From Chloroflexota bacterium (lineage in GTDB: Bacteria > Chloroflexota > Anaerolineae > Promineifilales > Promineifilaceae): 64,000 nucleotides of DNA. Both the position numbers and the translations under genes were made by a program. The notes below the pieces were generated by a model that was not told the DNA's origin, did not search any database, and was given only the letters and a program-made list of their open reading frames with translations. Below are positions 51,473 to 60,222 of the stretch, one piece after another (the first letter of the stretch is position 1; each line of letters starts with the position of its first letter). The stretch covers positions 1-64,000 of the forward strand of contig JAKEFB010000120.1 of NCBI GenBank assembly GCA_022616275.1, read 5' to 3'.

Positions 51473-53539
51473 CTAACCGGAAGTTAAGGCGTCAATCGCC
51501 GGCAAGAAAACGGCCTCGTACAGGGCGTCGCGCTCTTCGGCCGGGCTTTGCAGCAGCACCAGCAAAGTCGTTCCCGCCTCGTCCTGGGCCAGGGCAATGT
51601 CCAGCAGGAGGCCCTGGACAGTGGTTTCGTAGAGTGTCCAGACCAGGCCATTGGCTTCACGAGTGCCCGCTGCTTCAGGCGTTTCTTCCAGGCCCAGCGA
51701 GCTGCTTAACAAGGCCAATAGCGTAGCCGGCGACGTATCTGGCGCAGCTTGCTGGATAATAACGACGGGATCTAGGGCCGAACTGCCGCGAGCATACACG
51801 CCAGGAGCCGATTCTGTCCAGCCGTCAGGCACAACACCGCTGATGCCAAACGTATCACTCTCGAAGGGAACAAGGACGATTTCGGCCGATGTCTCGCGCA
51901 CAAATTGGGGGCCGGTCATAGTGGCAATACAACTGCTATCCGGCTCGGTTGAGGGGTCATCCAGAAAAGACAGGACGACGCTGAGAGGACATTCACCGGA
52001 GATGCTGACCCCGTGGCCGACGCCGGGAAATTCAAGGTAGAAGCTGTTACTCAGGTTTTCGCTCACCAGTTGTCCCCAGGCAGGGGGAGTAATCGGGTCG
52101 TATTCGCCGGCCAGGATGAGAGTGTTAATGTTGCTGAGGACCGGTTCATTTTCGATGGCCGTCGCTTCCTGGGCGCCCCAATTCTCGCAGACGGCGAAGA
52201 TGCCGGCCCCTAAATTGGGCGCACTGTCAATGAAATTTTCCAATTCGGGATGGGCTTCGGCCGCAGCAGCGACTTCCTCTTCGTCGCTAAACGGGATTTC
52301 CTCGCCGCACTGCACCGAAAACTGCATGCCCATGCTGACAAAATCGGCGTTGAGGAGGAAGGAGCCTTGAATCAGGGCCAGGGTGTCGAAATTGCCTTCG
52401 CGGGCGTCGTAGATAATTTCCGGCAGCACCGGGATGATCTCGGCCGAATACAGGCTGGCAAAGAGAAAGCCAACCAGGCTATCCCCGTTTAACAGGGCAT
52501 CGTAACTTTCTTGGGTCAGGGGATTGGTGATTTCGATGAGCACCGGGCTGGCGTTTAGCTCATCTACAATTTCAAAGAGGACGTTTTCCAGGTCGGGATA
52601 GGCCGCATTGCAGGCCGGGTCGGCGGCGCAGCCTTCGAAGAGAACCTGGAAGGCCCGGCTGGCATTTTCGGGTACGGCCGTGTACAGGTCAAGCTGCACC
52701 GGGTAGACGGAGTCCAGGATGACGCTGCGAATCCCTTCAGGATGATCGCGCATGATCGTCTGGGCCAGCCGCGTGCCGTAGGAAAGACCAAACAGGTTCC
52801 ACTCTTCGTAACCCAAAGCCTGGCGCAGGTCGTTCAGGTCGGCGGCGTTGGCGGCGCTGGTGTAGGCGGCCAGGTTGATTCCTTCTTCTTCCAGCCGGTC
52901 ATGGCAGGCAAAAATGGCCTCCAACTGCAACTCCAGCCCTTCTTCTACGCCAATGTCGTCGTCCAGCAGTTCATAGCCCAACTTCGTCACTTCCGGGCAA
53001 TCTAGCGCCGGTTCGGAGAGACCCGTCCCGCGCTGGTCAACCATGATGAAATCGCGGTTTTCCAGGAACCGGGCAAAGCGCCGGTTGAAAATCAAGGAGA
53101 CTGGCTCCAGGGCGTTTCCGCCCGGGCCACCTTCCAGGTAGATGATGGGGTCAGGGGCCGGATCGTCACTAGGCGTTCGGAAAATACCCACGTGCAGGCG
53201 AATGGTGGGGCTATCCGGCTGGCTGCGGTCTTCGGGGACGGTTAGATAGCCGCACGCTACGTCCTGGCCGGCCGGGATGTCGAACTGGCAATCGGCCTCC
53301 TCCCACACGCTCTGAGGCGGCACTTCGGTAGGTGTGGGAACCGGTGTGTCTGTGGGTGGTGGCTCTGGCGTATCGGTTGGCTCTGGGGTGGCTGCCGGCG
53401 GCGCGGCCGTGCCGGTTGGTGAAACCGCTTCTTCCGTCGGCGGGACGGGGGTCGGCGTTGGCGCTTGGGTGCGGCAGGCGCTAAGCAGCAGGGCAAGGAT
53501 CAAAATGAAAATTATCATCCGGGATAGTTCTGTAATCAC
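51473..53539 (-). CDS. TAP-like alpha/beta hydrolase lipoprotein
   Basis: 688 residues from GTG at 53539, nine bases after AAGGAG. A lipobox (LLLSAC, Cys about 22) follows a short signal, then a Thr/Pro-rich linker of about 70 residues. The hydrolase has EGGPGGNALEP (oxyanion), VDQRGTGLSEP, the nucleophile elbow GLSYGTR (about 251-257), the acid in AGEYDPITPP (about 477-486) and the His in GVGHGVS (about 506). This is the proline iminopeptidase/TAP-like family with its C-terminal extension. A further domain of about 150 residues after about 540 (FGISGVVPDGWTE) is unrecognised. It probably acts outside the cytoplasmic membrane on peptides or esters. Confidence 0.88.
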   Translation of the reverse strand: MITELSRMIIFILILALLLSACRTQAPTPTPVPPTEEAVSPTGTAAPPAATPEPTDTPEPPPTDTPVPTPTEVPPQSVWEEADCQFDIPAGQDVACGYLTVPEDRSQPDSPTIRLHVGIFRTPSDDPAPDPIIYLEGGPGGNALEPVSLIFNRRFARFLENRDFIMVDQRGTGLSEPALDCPEVTKLGYELLDDDIGVEEGLELQLEAIFACHDRLEEEGINLAAYTSAANAADLNDLRQALGYEEWNLFGLSYGTRLAQTIMRDHPEGIRSVILDSVYPVQLDLYTAVPENASRAFQVLFEGCAADPACNAAYPDLENVLFEIVDELNASPVLIEITNPLTQESYDALLNGDSLVGFLFASLYSAEIIPVLPEIIYDAREGNFDTLALIQGSFLLNADFVSMGMQFSVQCGEEIPFSDEEEVAAAAEAHPELENFIDSAPNLGAGIFAVCENWGAQEATAIENEPVLSNINTLILAGEYDPITPPAWGQLVSENLSNSFYLEFPGVGHGVSISGECPLSVVLSFLDDPSTEPDSSCIATMTGPQFVRETSAEIVLVPFESDTFGISGVVPDGWTESAPGVYARGSSALDPVVIIQQAAPDTSPATLLALLSSSLGLEETPEAAGTREANGLVWTLYETTVQGLLLDIALAQDEAGTTLLVLLQSPAEERDALYEAVFLPAIDALTSG

Positions 53540-53578
53540 TTTTGTAGACTCCTTATCGCTATGGTCAAACCTTCAATC

Positions 53579-53968
53579 TCAACCAGCCTCCAAGCTGAGT
53601 CGGCCCTGCAAATGTTCAAGCACCTCAGGCAACGAAAAGCCCGATTCGGCCGCTTCCATTAAAAAGCGGTCGGCTAATTGCCTGAGCTGTCTCCGCCGCG
53701 CCTCTTCAGTGTCAACTTCGCCGGGAACTGCCCGAACAAAGGTACCTACACCCCGGCGTGTTTCCAGCACGCCGGCCCGCTCCAGCTCAGCGTACACCTT
53801 GGCAACCGTATTAGCGTTGACTCGCAGGTCAACGGCCAGTTGGCGAACGGTTGGGAGCTGGTCGCCAGCAATCAGCCGGCCGGTGGCAATCGCCAGGCGA
53901 ATGCCCCTTTCCAATTGGGCATAAAGCGGTAAGGGATCGGCTGCATCAATATGAATAGGTAGGTTCAT
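53579..53968 (-). CDS. GntR-family regulator, YtrA subfamily
   Basis: 129 residues, ATG at 53968. The winged helix is typical of GntR: PLYAQLERGIRLAIATGRLIAGDQLPTVRQLAVDLRVNANTVAKVYAELERAGVLETRRGVGTFV in order (about 12-77), followed by a short C-terminal helical arm (about 85-125) as in YtrA, with no ligand-binding domain. YtrA-type repressors sense cell-envelope stress and control ABC transporters or membrane proteins. Here the next genes are the hydrolase lipoprotein and an SPFH protein. A perfect inverted repeat overlaps its own promoter, so autorepression is likely. The mRNA would have almost no leader. Confidence 0.92.
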   Translation of the reverse strand: MNLPIHIDAADPLPLYAQLERGIRLAIATGRLIAGDQLPTVRQLAVDLRVNANTVAKVYAELERAGVLETRRGVGTFVRAVPGEVDTEEARRRQLRQLADRFLMEAAESGFSLPEVLEHLQGRLSLEAG

Positions 53969-53970
53969 TT

Positions 53971-54014
53971 TACTATTGTACTATTATATTAGTACAACTA
54001 TTACACGGTGTCAA
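53971..54014 (-). promoter_or_regulatory. Promoter and YtrA-type operator of the GntR operon
   Basis: On the minus strand: a perfect -35 TTGACA at 54014-54009, a 17-bp spacer and -10 TAATAT at 53991-53986 (TATAAT overlaps two bases on). The inverted repeat TTGTACTA-ttatat-TAGTACAA (53976-53997) covers the -10. The start codon at 53968 lies only about ten bases beyond the expected transcription start, with no ribosome site between. Operators of this sequence type are known for YtrA-family regulators. Confidence 0.8.
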
Positions 54015-54244
54015 GTACTAAGAGTGAGTGTTCTTCGTTATCACTCCTGTCATCTGGGTGAAGAATAAGATTTTGCTCAAAATCCATCTGCGTTTGCCCA
54101 AATCTACGTACTATATAGCAGGCATTGAATGGCGTAGTTAACGGATCTTGCCAAAATTCGCAAACAACCTCCCAGAGGCTTCCAATCCGTACAGGCGCCT
54201 TTGAAAAACTCTGTGGGAGGTTTAAGAACATCGGAGGTGACAGG
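53998..54244. other. Intergenic region with a degenerate family A repeat
   Basis: 247 bp between divergent genes. Besides the GntR operon promoter it contains a degenerate family A element at 54166-54222 (AACCTCCCAGAGG... to CTCTGTGGGAGGTT) just before the ribosome site of the gene at 54245. No open frame with coding character was seen. Confidence 0.6.
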
Positions 54245-55252
54245 ATGAAACAGCTTAACCCGGATCAGAAGTATTTCGTCGAGGAGTTTTATGAGGACTA
54301 TCGTGAAGGGATGCTCTCCCGGCGGGAGTTTGTCAAGCGGGTGGCCTTTATTACCGGCAGCATCGCGGCGACGATTGCGACGATGGGGCTGGTGGGCTGT
54401 GAGCCTGAGGAGCTGCCGGAGGCGACCGAACCGATGCCGACGCCGGAACCACCGTCGGCCGCGGCCGGGGCAACGGCGGCTGCGACGACGGCGGGGGTAA
54501 CGGCAGCCGTGGGGCTGACACCGGTGCCGGGCGCGCAAAGCCCGTCGTCGGTGCCGGAAGGCGACCCGGCGGTGGCGGCCAATGACGTGACCTTGACCAG
54601 CCAGGGGACGGAGATCAGCGCTTACCTGGCCCGGCCGGCGGCCGACGGCGTGTACCCGGCGGTGATGGTCTGCCACGAGAATCGCGGGCTGACGGTACAC
54701 ATCAGAGACGTGGCCCGCCGGTTTGCCAGGGCCGGGTACGTGGCCCTGGCGATTGACCTGCTGTCACGCGAGGGAGGCTCGGCCGCTCTGGACCCCGACC
54801 AGATACCAGGCTTACTGAGCAACGCCCCGCCGGGACAGCACGTGGCCGATTTCAGCGCCGGGTTTACGTATCTGCAAGGGCTGGATTTTGTGGATGGGGG
54901 GCGGATCGGGATGACGGGCTATTGTTTTGGCGGCGGGGTGACCTGGGATGTGGCCACGGCGCTGCCGGAATTGAAGGCGGCCGTGCCGTTTTACGGCCGG
55001 GGGCCGGAACTGGCGGCCGTGGCCAATATCCGGGCGGCCGTGTTGGGAGTGTACGCAGAGCAGGACGGCCGGATTAACGCCGGGATCGAGGCGCTGGAGC
55101 AGGCCTTAACCGAGGCGGGGGTCACCTACCAGTTCAATATTTATCCAGGGGTAGATCACGCCTTCCACAATGATACGGGGTCGCGCTACGTGGAAGAGCA
55201 GGCGACGCAGGCCTGGATGGATACGCTGGCGTGGTTTGAGATGTACTTGTAG
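54245..55252 (+). CDS. Exported dienelactone hydrolase-family protein
   Basis: 335 residues from ATG at 54245, after GGAGGTGACAGG. The N-terminus has a twin-arginine motif (SRREFVKR, about 20-27), a hydrophobic stretch, and a lipobox-like GLVGC, so it is probably a Tat-exported lipoprotein. An Ala/Thr/Pro linker follows. The catalytic domain starts near 120: VCHENRGLTVHIRDVARRFA, GYVALAIDLLSREGG, the Cys nucleophile in GMTGYCFGGGV (about 223-233), and the His in YPGVDHAFHN (about 300-309). The catalytic Cys is that of true dienelactone hydrolases. The substrate in this setting is unknown. A strong bidirectional hairpin follows. Confidence 0.9.
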   Translation: MKQLNPDQKYFVEEFYEDYREGMLSRREFVKRVAFITGSIAATIATMGLVGCEPEELPEATEPMPTPEPPSAAAGATAAATTAGVTAAVGLTPVPGAQSPSSVPEGDPAVAANDVTLTSQGTEISAYLARPAADGVYPAVMVCHENRGLTVHIRDVARRFARAGYVALAIDLLSREGGSAALDPDQIPGLLSNAPPGQHVADFSAGFTYLQGLDFVDGGRIGMTGYCFGGGVTWDVATALPELKAAVPFYGRGPELAAVANIRAAVLGVYAEQDGRINAGIEALEQALTEAGVTYQFNIYPGVDHAFHNDTGSRYVEEQATQAWMDTLAWFEMYL

Positions 55253-55259
55253 ACGCTTT

Positions 55260-55330
55260 AAAACCCCGCAGGTCGGGGCACGTTCCGTGCCCGGAGCACG
55301 AAGCGTGCTCTTGGAGACCTGCAGGGTTTT
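55260..55330. terminator. Family B three-way-junction repeat, copy 2, as bidirectional terminator
   Basis: Outer arms AAAACCCCGCAGGTC and GACCTGCAGGGTTTT pair over 15 bp with one mismatch. Inside stand two perfect hairpins, GGGCACG-ttc-CGTGCCC and GAGCACG-aag-CGTGCTC. The element fills the 76 bp between two convergent genes (stops at 55252 and 55329), and the outer stem ends in TTTT on either strand, as needed for intrinsic termination in both directions. Confidence 0.8.
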
Positions 55331-56141
55331 AGGGCGGCAGGCGTAGCGCGGCGACGATCCCCTGTAGATAGGGGACGAAGGCGAGCAGGTCGTCGTCGGT
55401 GGTGAAGGTGGTGACGTTCTGCGGATCGTACTGCGCTCCCAGCCAGTAGAGGGTGTCCTCGTCGAAGGCGGCGTAATTGACGTAGCGCTCAAGGATAGCC
55501 TCATCGGCGCCAACGGAGGTAAAACCGAAAGACAGGCCGGGCAGGACACCGACCCGGACCGGTTCCATTGGCGAGGGGATGAAGCGCGCGCCAGGTGGGT
55601 AGGTCTGCTGCCGGTCGGCTTCGACGCTGGCCAGGTAGTTGGCGGCCAGATCGGCCAGGGCAGCGCGGGCGCTGGCGGCGTAGGTATCCCCCGCTTCCGG
55701 CCGGGCGCCCGGGGTTAACCCATGAGCTTCCAAGATGGCCTGGAAGTCGGTCTGGTCAGCCAGCGGCAGGGAAAGGAGTTCGACGTAGCCGACGTTTTGC
55801 CCATTGCGGGCAACGCATAGGAACGGCGCATCGCCGGGGCACGGCTCGACCGCCCACTCTTCAGGCAGCGTGGCCGGTCCAAGGAGGGTGTGAAAGGGAT
55901 TGCCGCTGGGCGCGGGCGCTGTCTCTGGACCGGCCGGAGAGGAGGGGGAGACAGGGGGAGGGGGAGAAGGGGAGACAGCCGGAGCGGCTATAGTGTTTGT
56001 GGGAGTAATGGCCGGTGTTACCGGGGTTGAAGTGGCTGGAAGGCTGGTGGGGGTGGGTTCGGCCGTTGCCCGACAGGCGCCGAGGGTGATGAGGATCGCC
56101 AGCCAGGTGAGAGTACCTGGAAATATTGTGGTCCTGGCCAT
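55329..56141 (-). CDS. Lipoprotein, unknown
   Basis: 270 residues, ATG at 56141, overlapping the stop of the upstream gene by one base. Signal peptide with lipobox LGAC (Cys about 23), then a Thr/Pro/Ser-rich linker of about 60 residues. The mature domain (about 85-270) contains CPGDAPFLCVARNGQNVGYVELL and AARAALADLAANYLASVEADR, and ends in a helix; the two Cys may form a disulphide. I do not recognise the family. It is the last gene of a four-gene operon (60222 to 55329). Confidence 0.75.
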   Translation of the reverse strand: MARTTIFPGTLTWLAILITLGACRATAEPTPTSLPATSTPVTPAITPTNTIAAPAVSPSPPPPVSPSSPAGPETAPAPSGNPFHTLLGPATLPEEWAVEPCPGDAPFLCVARNGQNVGYVELLSLPLADQTDFQAILEAHGLTPGARPEAGDTYAASARAALADLAANYLASVEADRQQTYPPGARFIPSPMEPVRVGVLPGLSFGFTSVGADEAILERYVNYAAFDEDTLYWLGAQYDPQNVTTFTTDDDLLAFVPYLQGIVAALRLPP

Positions 56142-56683
56142 CAGGCTTCACTCAGATTGGTAGACTCAATGCCCTCGGCCGCCAGCCAATCCACGATACG
56201 CGCTGTTAACCGGTCGCTCTTAAAGGCAAACCAACGCTCCCGCTCCTTAGGGTAGCCGGCTAAGACATCCTTGAAGCGCCGGAAGGCGCCGCGTCCCCGA
56301 ATGGCCAGCCATAACTCGTTCTCCAAGCGAGGATTCTGAACGGTGGCAATGAACTCTTCCATGTCTTCGTATCCTTCACGGGAGTCCGCGTGGGGAACGG
56401 CAATGAAGGTGACGCCAAGGCCGGCCTCCACCTGATCCGCCTCCAACATGACGTGCTGTTGCCAGTCTGGGTAATTCTGCTCCCGCAACACAGCCGCCAG
56501 GTCAAAGGTTTCTTCGGCATCCTCGTCGTAAAATTCCTCGTAGATGGTTTCCAGTTCTCGGCGCGTCTCGTCCATGACCATGAGGACTTGGCCGGTTTCC
56601 AGGTCCAGATAATAGTTTGCCTCCCAGGATGCGTTTTCAAAAGCCGCTTCAAGTTCAGACCAATCCACTGATAGTGGTCTCAT
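56141..56683 (-). CDS. UPF0158 family protein
   Basis: 180 residues, ATG at 56683, in ATGA overlap with the stop of the oxidoreductase gene. It matches the UPF0158 pattern: VDWSELEAAFENAS at the start, YYLDLETGQVLMVMDETRRELE, then EEFIATVQNPRLENELWLAIRGRGAFRRFKDVL followed by ERWFAFKSDRL. Members are small acidic cytoplasmic proteins of unknown function. Its coupling to a molybdoenzyme gene is probably incidental. Confidence 0.9.
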   Translation of the reverse strand: MRPLSVDWSELEAAFENASWEANYYLDLETGQVLMVMDETRRELETIYEEFYDEDAEETFDLAAVLREQNYPDWQQHVMLEADQVEAGLGVTFIAVPHADSREGYEDMEEFIATVQNPRLENELWLAIRGRGAFRRFKDVLAGYPKERERWFAFKSDRLTARIVDWLAAEGIESTNLSEA

Positions 56684-58812
56684 TTGTAATTACCTACCCG
56701 CACCGGCAGGCCGATAAAAGCGGCGTTGCCGGTCAAGTCGTCCAGCACCATTTCGTCAGTCAGGTCGTTGATGCTGGCCCCGGCGTGGCGTTGGGCGACG
56801 CGCAACTGGACGCCCGGCCGGTCGTGGCCCCAGCCGTGGGGGATGCTGACCACGCCGGGCATGATGGTCTCGGTGAGTTCCAGCGGCAGCTCAATGCAGC
56901 CAACCCGAGATTCGATCATCACCGTCTGCCCGGTAGCCAGGCCGCGAGCGGCGGCATCGTTGGGGTGCATGAGCAGGGTGCAGCGCTCTTTGCCGCGCAC
57001 CAGGCGCTCGGCGTTATGCATCCAGGAGTTGTTGGAACGGAGCTGGCGGCGGCCGATGAGGGTCAAATCGAAGCCATCCAGTTCTTGCGTCCCGTCAGAG
57101 AACACCTGCTGCACCCGGGCCATATCCTGGGCCATCAGTTCAGGCACTAATTGAATGCGCTTATCGGCCGTGAACAACCGCTCTGGCAGGCGGGGCTGCA
57201 AGGGTCCCAGGTCAACCCCGTGCGGTTCGGTCTGCAACTTCTCCAGTGACAGGCCATCCTGACCGTACGGCCCGGTACGCAGGCCAAAGTCGAGCATCAT
57301 GGCCGGCGTCATCTGGTTCAGAGGGTGGGCCGGGTCCAACAGCTTTTCGCCATTGGACAGCCGTTGGGCCAGCGTGCCATAAATCTGCCAATCGTGGCGG
57401 GCGCCGGCGGCCGGTTCAAAGAGCGCCGGGGAGTATTTGGCGCTGTTGCGCACAGCCAGAACGTGAAAGATCAGGTCGTAATGCTCTGTTTCCAACCCGG
57501 TGGTTGGCGGCAAGATGATGTGGGCGTGGCGGGTAGTCTCGTTGTGGTAAATATCAATGGCGACCATGTAGTCCAGTGAGGCCAGCGCCTCGTCGAGCCG
57601 ACGGCCGTTGGGGGTGGAGAGGACCGGGTTGCCGGCCACCGTCACCATGGCCCGGATCTGCCCTTCGCCAGGAGTCAGGATTTCCTCGGCCAGCACCGCG
57701 GCCGGTAACTCGCCGGCGAACTCCGCCAGGCCACGCGCGCGACTGCGCCAGCGGCCCATCTTGCCGGCCCGGCCTTTGTCCACAATATCAATGGCCGGGG
57801 TGGTAAACATGGCCCCGCCCGGCCGGTCCAGGTTGCCGGTGATGATGTTCAAGACGTTGATCAGCCAGTGGCACAGGCCGCCAAAGCGCTGGGTGGAGAC
57901 GCCAATGCGGCCATAGCAGACGGCCGAAGGAGCGGCAGCAAATTCGCGGGCCAGGTGGCCGATCGTTTCGGCGGGGATGCCGGTCGGGCCACTGACTACT
58001 TCGGGGAGGTAAGGGGCGACCAGCTCCCAGAGCGCATCCAGCCCATCGGTGAATTCGGCCAGCCGGCCGGGGTGGGCCAGCCCTTCGGCCAGGATGGTGT
58101 GGACCAGGGCCAACAGCAAAAGGACGTCGCTGGCCGGGCGGATGAAGAGGTGCTCGTCGGCCAGGGCGGCCGATTCGGTGCGGCGGGGGTCAACGACCAC
58201 TACTCGCCCACCGCGCCGTTGAATGGCCTTGAGTCGCCGCTCGATGCCGGCGGCGGTCATGAGGCTGCCGTTCGAGGCCAATGGATTAGCCCCAAAAATC
58301 AAGAAATAATCGGTGCGGTCCACGTCGGGAATAGGCAACAGCAGTTGGTGGCCAAACATCAGGCGGGCGGTAAATTGCTGGGGCAACTGGTCTACCGAGG
58401 TAGCCGAGAAGCGGTTAGTGGTGCGTAGGGCGCGCACCAGGGTGGAAAGGAGCAACTGGCTGCCCAGGTTGTGGACGTTAGGGTTGCCCAGGTAAACGCC
58501 GACGGCGTTGCGGCCATGTTGGGCCTGGATGCGCTTGAGGTTGGCGGCGACCTCGTCGAAGGCTTCGTCCCAGCCAATAGATTCCCAGCCGGCGGCCGTG
58601 CGCCGCAGTGGCGACTTGAGCCGGTCAGGGTCGGCGTAAATATCCTGGAGGGCGATGGCCTTAGGGCAAATGTGGCCCTGGCTGAACGGGTCGGCCTTGT
58701 CGCCGCGAATGGCCACAATCCGCTCGCCATCCATAGCGATCTCCAGGCCACACATGGCCTCACAGAGATTGCAGGTGCGGTAGTGAGTCCAATTGCCGGT
58801 GCGCTCGGTCAT
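56680..58812 (-). CDS. Molybdopterin-dependent oxidoreductase (DMSO reductase family)
   Basis: 710 residues, ATG at 58812, one codon after the stop of the BNR gene. The N-terminus has a 4Fe-4S site C14-x2-C17-x3-C21 and C49 (RTCNLCEAMC, GHICPKA). It is followed by bis-MGD binding regions: VYLGNPNVHNLGSQ, FLIFGANPLASNGSL, VVVDPRRTESAALADEHLFIRPASD and, at the end, HGWGHDRPGVQL. No twin-arginine signal is present, so the enzyme is cytoplasmic. No electron-transfer subunit is encoded beside it. The family covers formate dehydrogenase-like and acetylene hydratase-like enzymes; the substrate is not predictable. Confidence 0.92.
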   Translation of the reverse strand: MTERTGNWTHYRTCNLCEAMCGLEIAMDGERIVAIRGDKADPFSQGHICPKAIALQDIYADPDRLKSPLRRTAAGWESIGWDEAFDEVAANLKRIQAQHGRNAVGVYLGNPNVHNLGSQLLLSTLVRALRTTNRFSATSVDQLPQQFTARLMFGHQLLLPIPDVDRTDYFLIFGANPLASNGSLMTAAGIERRLKAIQRRGGRVVVVDPRRTESAALADEHLFIRPASDVLLLLALVHTILAEGLAHPGRLAEFTDGLDALWELVAPYLPEVVSGPTGIPAETIGHLAREFAAAPSAVCYGRIGVSTQRFGGLCHWLINVLNIITGNLDRPGGAMFTTPAIDIVDKGRAGKMGRWRSRARGLAEFAGELPAAVLAEEILTPGEGQIRAMVTVAGNPVLSTPNGRRLDEALASLDYMVAIDIYHNETTRHAHIILPPTTGLETEHYDLIFHVLAVRNSAKYSPALFEPAAGARHDWQIYGTLAQRLSNGEKLLDPAHPLNQMTPAMMLDFGLRTGPYGQDGLSLEKLQTEPHGVDLGPLQPRLPERLFTADKRIQLVPELMAQDMARVQQVFSDGTQELDGFDLTLIGRRQLRSNNSWMHNAERLVRGKERCTLLMHPNDAAARGLATGQTVMIESRVGCIELPLELTETIMPGVVSIPHGWGHDRPGVQLRVAQRHAGASINDLTDEMVLDDLTGNAAFIGLPVRVGNYK

Positions 58813-58815
58813 CTT

Positions 58816-60222
58816 TTAGTTGCCTCTGGTGTACCAGATAGAGCCGGGGCTGTCGTAGTTTAGCCCTTCACCCCAGACGGCGTGGGTGCGGCCCTGGTCA
58901 TCTATGTCCATCTCGTAATAGTCGCCAAAGGGGAAACTGAAACCATCGGGGAAGATGTAATCGTAGCCGGCCACGAAAGTGGAAAGATCGGCCTCGGCCG
59001 ACCAGGTAACGCCGCTATTCGTCGAACTACGGTAGTAGGTGTTCCACAACGTCCCCACCCGCGCGTCCATCCAGGAGATGCGCACGTCGCCGGCCGCCCC
59101 GGCGGCAACGGCCGGGAAGGCATGGTTGACCCCGTTGGGAGCTAAGGATACGTCCGCCCCGGGGGACCAGGTGGCCCCGCCATCGGTGGAGCGGGCAAAG
59201 TAAATGCGCTCCGGCCCCTCGTCGTCCTCGCCGGCGTTCCAGAGGGTGTAGAGGGTCCCGGCCGCGTCGGAGGCCATCGTGATTTGCGCCCCTAAGTAGG
59301 CCCAGCCACAGAGGTAGTCAGAGCAATCGGGCGGCGCCCCGGAACGGTCCATCAGGATGGTCGCCCAGGTGGCCCCACCGTTGGCGGACTTGCTGAGGTA
59401 CAGGTTGACGTCGCCCGTGGCCCCACCGTTACGCTCGTAACCGGCCCAGGCAAAGTAGACGTTGCCGGCCGGGTCCACCGTGCCGCCGCCGGCCAGCGAC
59501 CAGCCCAGTTTGCCGTTGGGGTTGACGTTGACGGAGGTAAAGGTGGCCCCGCCGTCGTGCGAGGCGGAGACCCAGACCTTGTTGGCGTGGTTGTAACCGA
59601 CGTAGACGTGGGGGCCACGCACAGCCAGGATGGGCTTGTCCGTGCCGGCGTTGGTGGCGTCGGCGACGACGACCGTCCAGGTTTGCCCATTGTCGTCGGA
59701 GCGGGCGACGGCGATGTCGCTCTTGCTATCTTGCAGCCAGGCAGCGTAAACGGTGCGGCCGTCTACCGGGTCTACGGCGATTTGGGCGTCATACTGGCCA
59801 CTGCCAGGTGGGGCGATCTGATGTGGCGCACCCCAGGTTGCCCCCCGGTCATTGCTGACTTGCAAGATCATGGTTGGGCTGGGGCACTCCGGGCAGCCAG
59901 GCACGCCCAGGTATTGGGGATAAAGGACGTAGACGTGGCCGAAGCGGCTGGCGGCAATAGACGGTTCCCATTGGTCGCCAACGGTATAGCCCAGGCGCAG
60001 TTGCGGGGCAAAACCGCCGGGCGGCGCGGCCGGCGCTCTGACAATGGGAGCGGCGCTGTTCGTGACGCTGGCAACGGAAGGCAACACCAGGCCGGTATTG
60101 CGCCTGGCCTTTTCGCCGGATTGGTTGAGATTCACCCGGCCGGGCAGGGCCAGCAACAGTACGCCCGACAAAAGGACCGAAATTAACAGTAATGAACGGG
60201 AAAAACGGGAAAGCGCAGTCAC
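58816..60222 (-). CDS. Secreted BNR/Asp-box repeat protein
   Basis: 468 residues from GTG at 60222, five bases after AGGAGG. A signal peptide (SLLLISVLLSGVLLLALPG) leads into a beta-propeller with several Asp-boxes: SNDRGATWGAP near 125, SDDNGQTW near 175, SHDGGATF near 215, SANGGATW near 275, STDGGATW near 345 and STNSGVTW near 395. The layout is like the protein encoded at 882-2522, although the two are only moderately similar. It is probably an extracellular propeller; catalytic sialidase residues cannot be recognised. It is the first gene of the coupled operon with the molybdoenzyme. Confidence 0.85.
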   Translation of the reverse strand: MTALSRFSRSLLLISVLLSGVLLLALPGRVNLNQSGEKARRNTGLVLPSVASVTNSAAPIVRAPAAPPGGFAPQLRLGYTVGDQWEPSIAASRFGHVYVLYPQYLGVPGCPECPSPTMILQVSNDRGATWGAPHQIAPPGSGQYDAQIAVDPVDGRTVYAAWLQDSKSDIAVARSDDNGQTWTVVVADATNAGTDKPILAVRGPHVYVGYNHANKVWVSASHDGGATFTSVNVNPNGKLGWSLAGGGTVDPAGNVYFAWAGYERNGGATGDVNLYLSKSANGGATWATILMDRSGAPPDCSDYLCGWAYLGAQITMASDAAGTLYTLWNAGEDDEGPERIYFARSTDGGATWSPGADVSLAPNGVNHAFPAVAAGAAGDVRISWMDARVGTLWNTYYRSSTNSGVTWSAEADLSTFVAGYDYIFPDGFSFPFGDYYEMDIDDQGRTHAVWGEGLNYDSPGSIWYTRGN

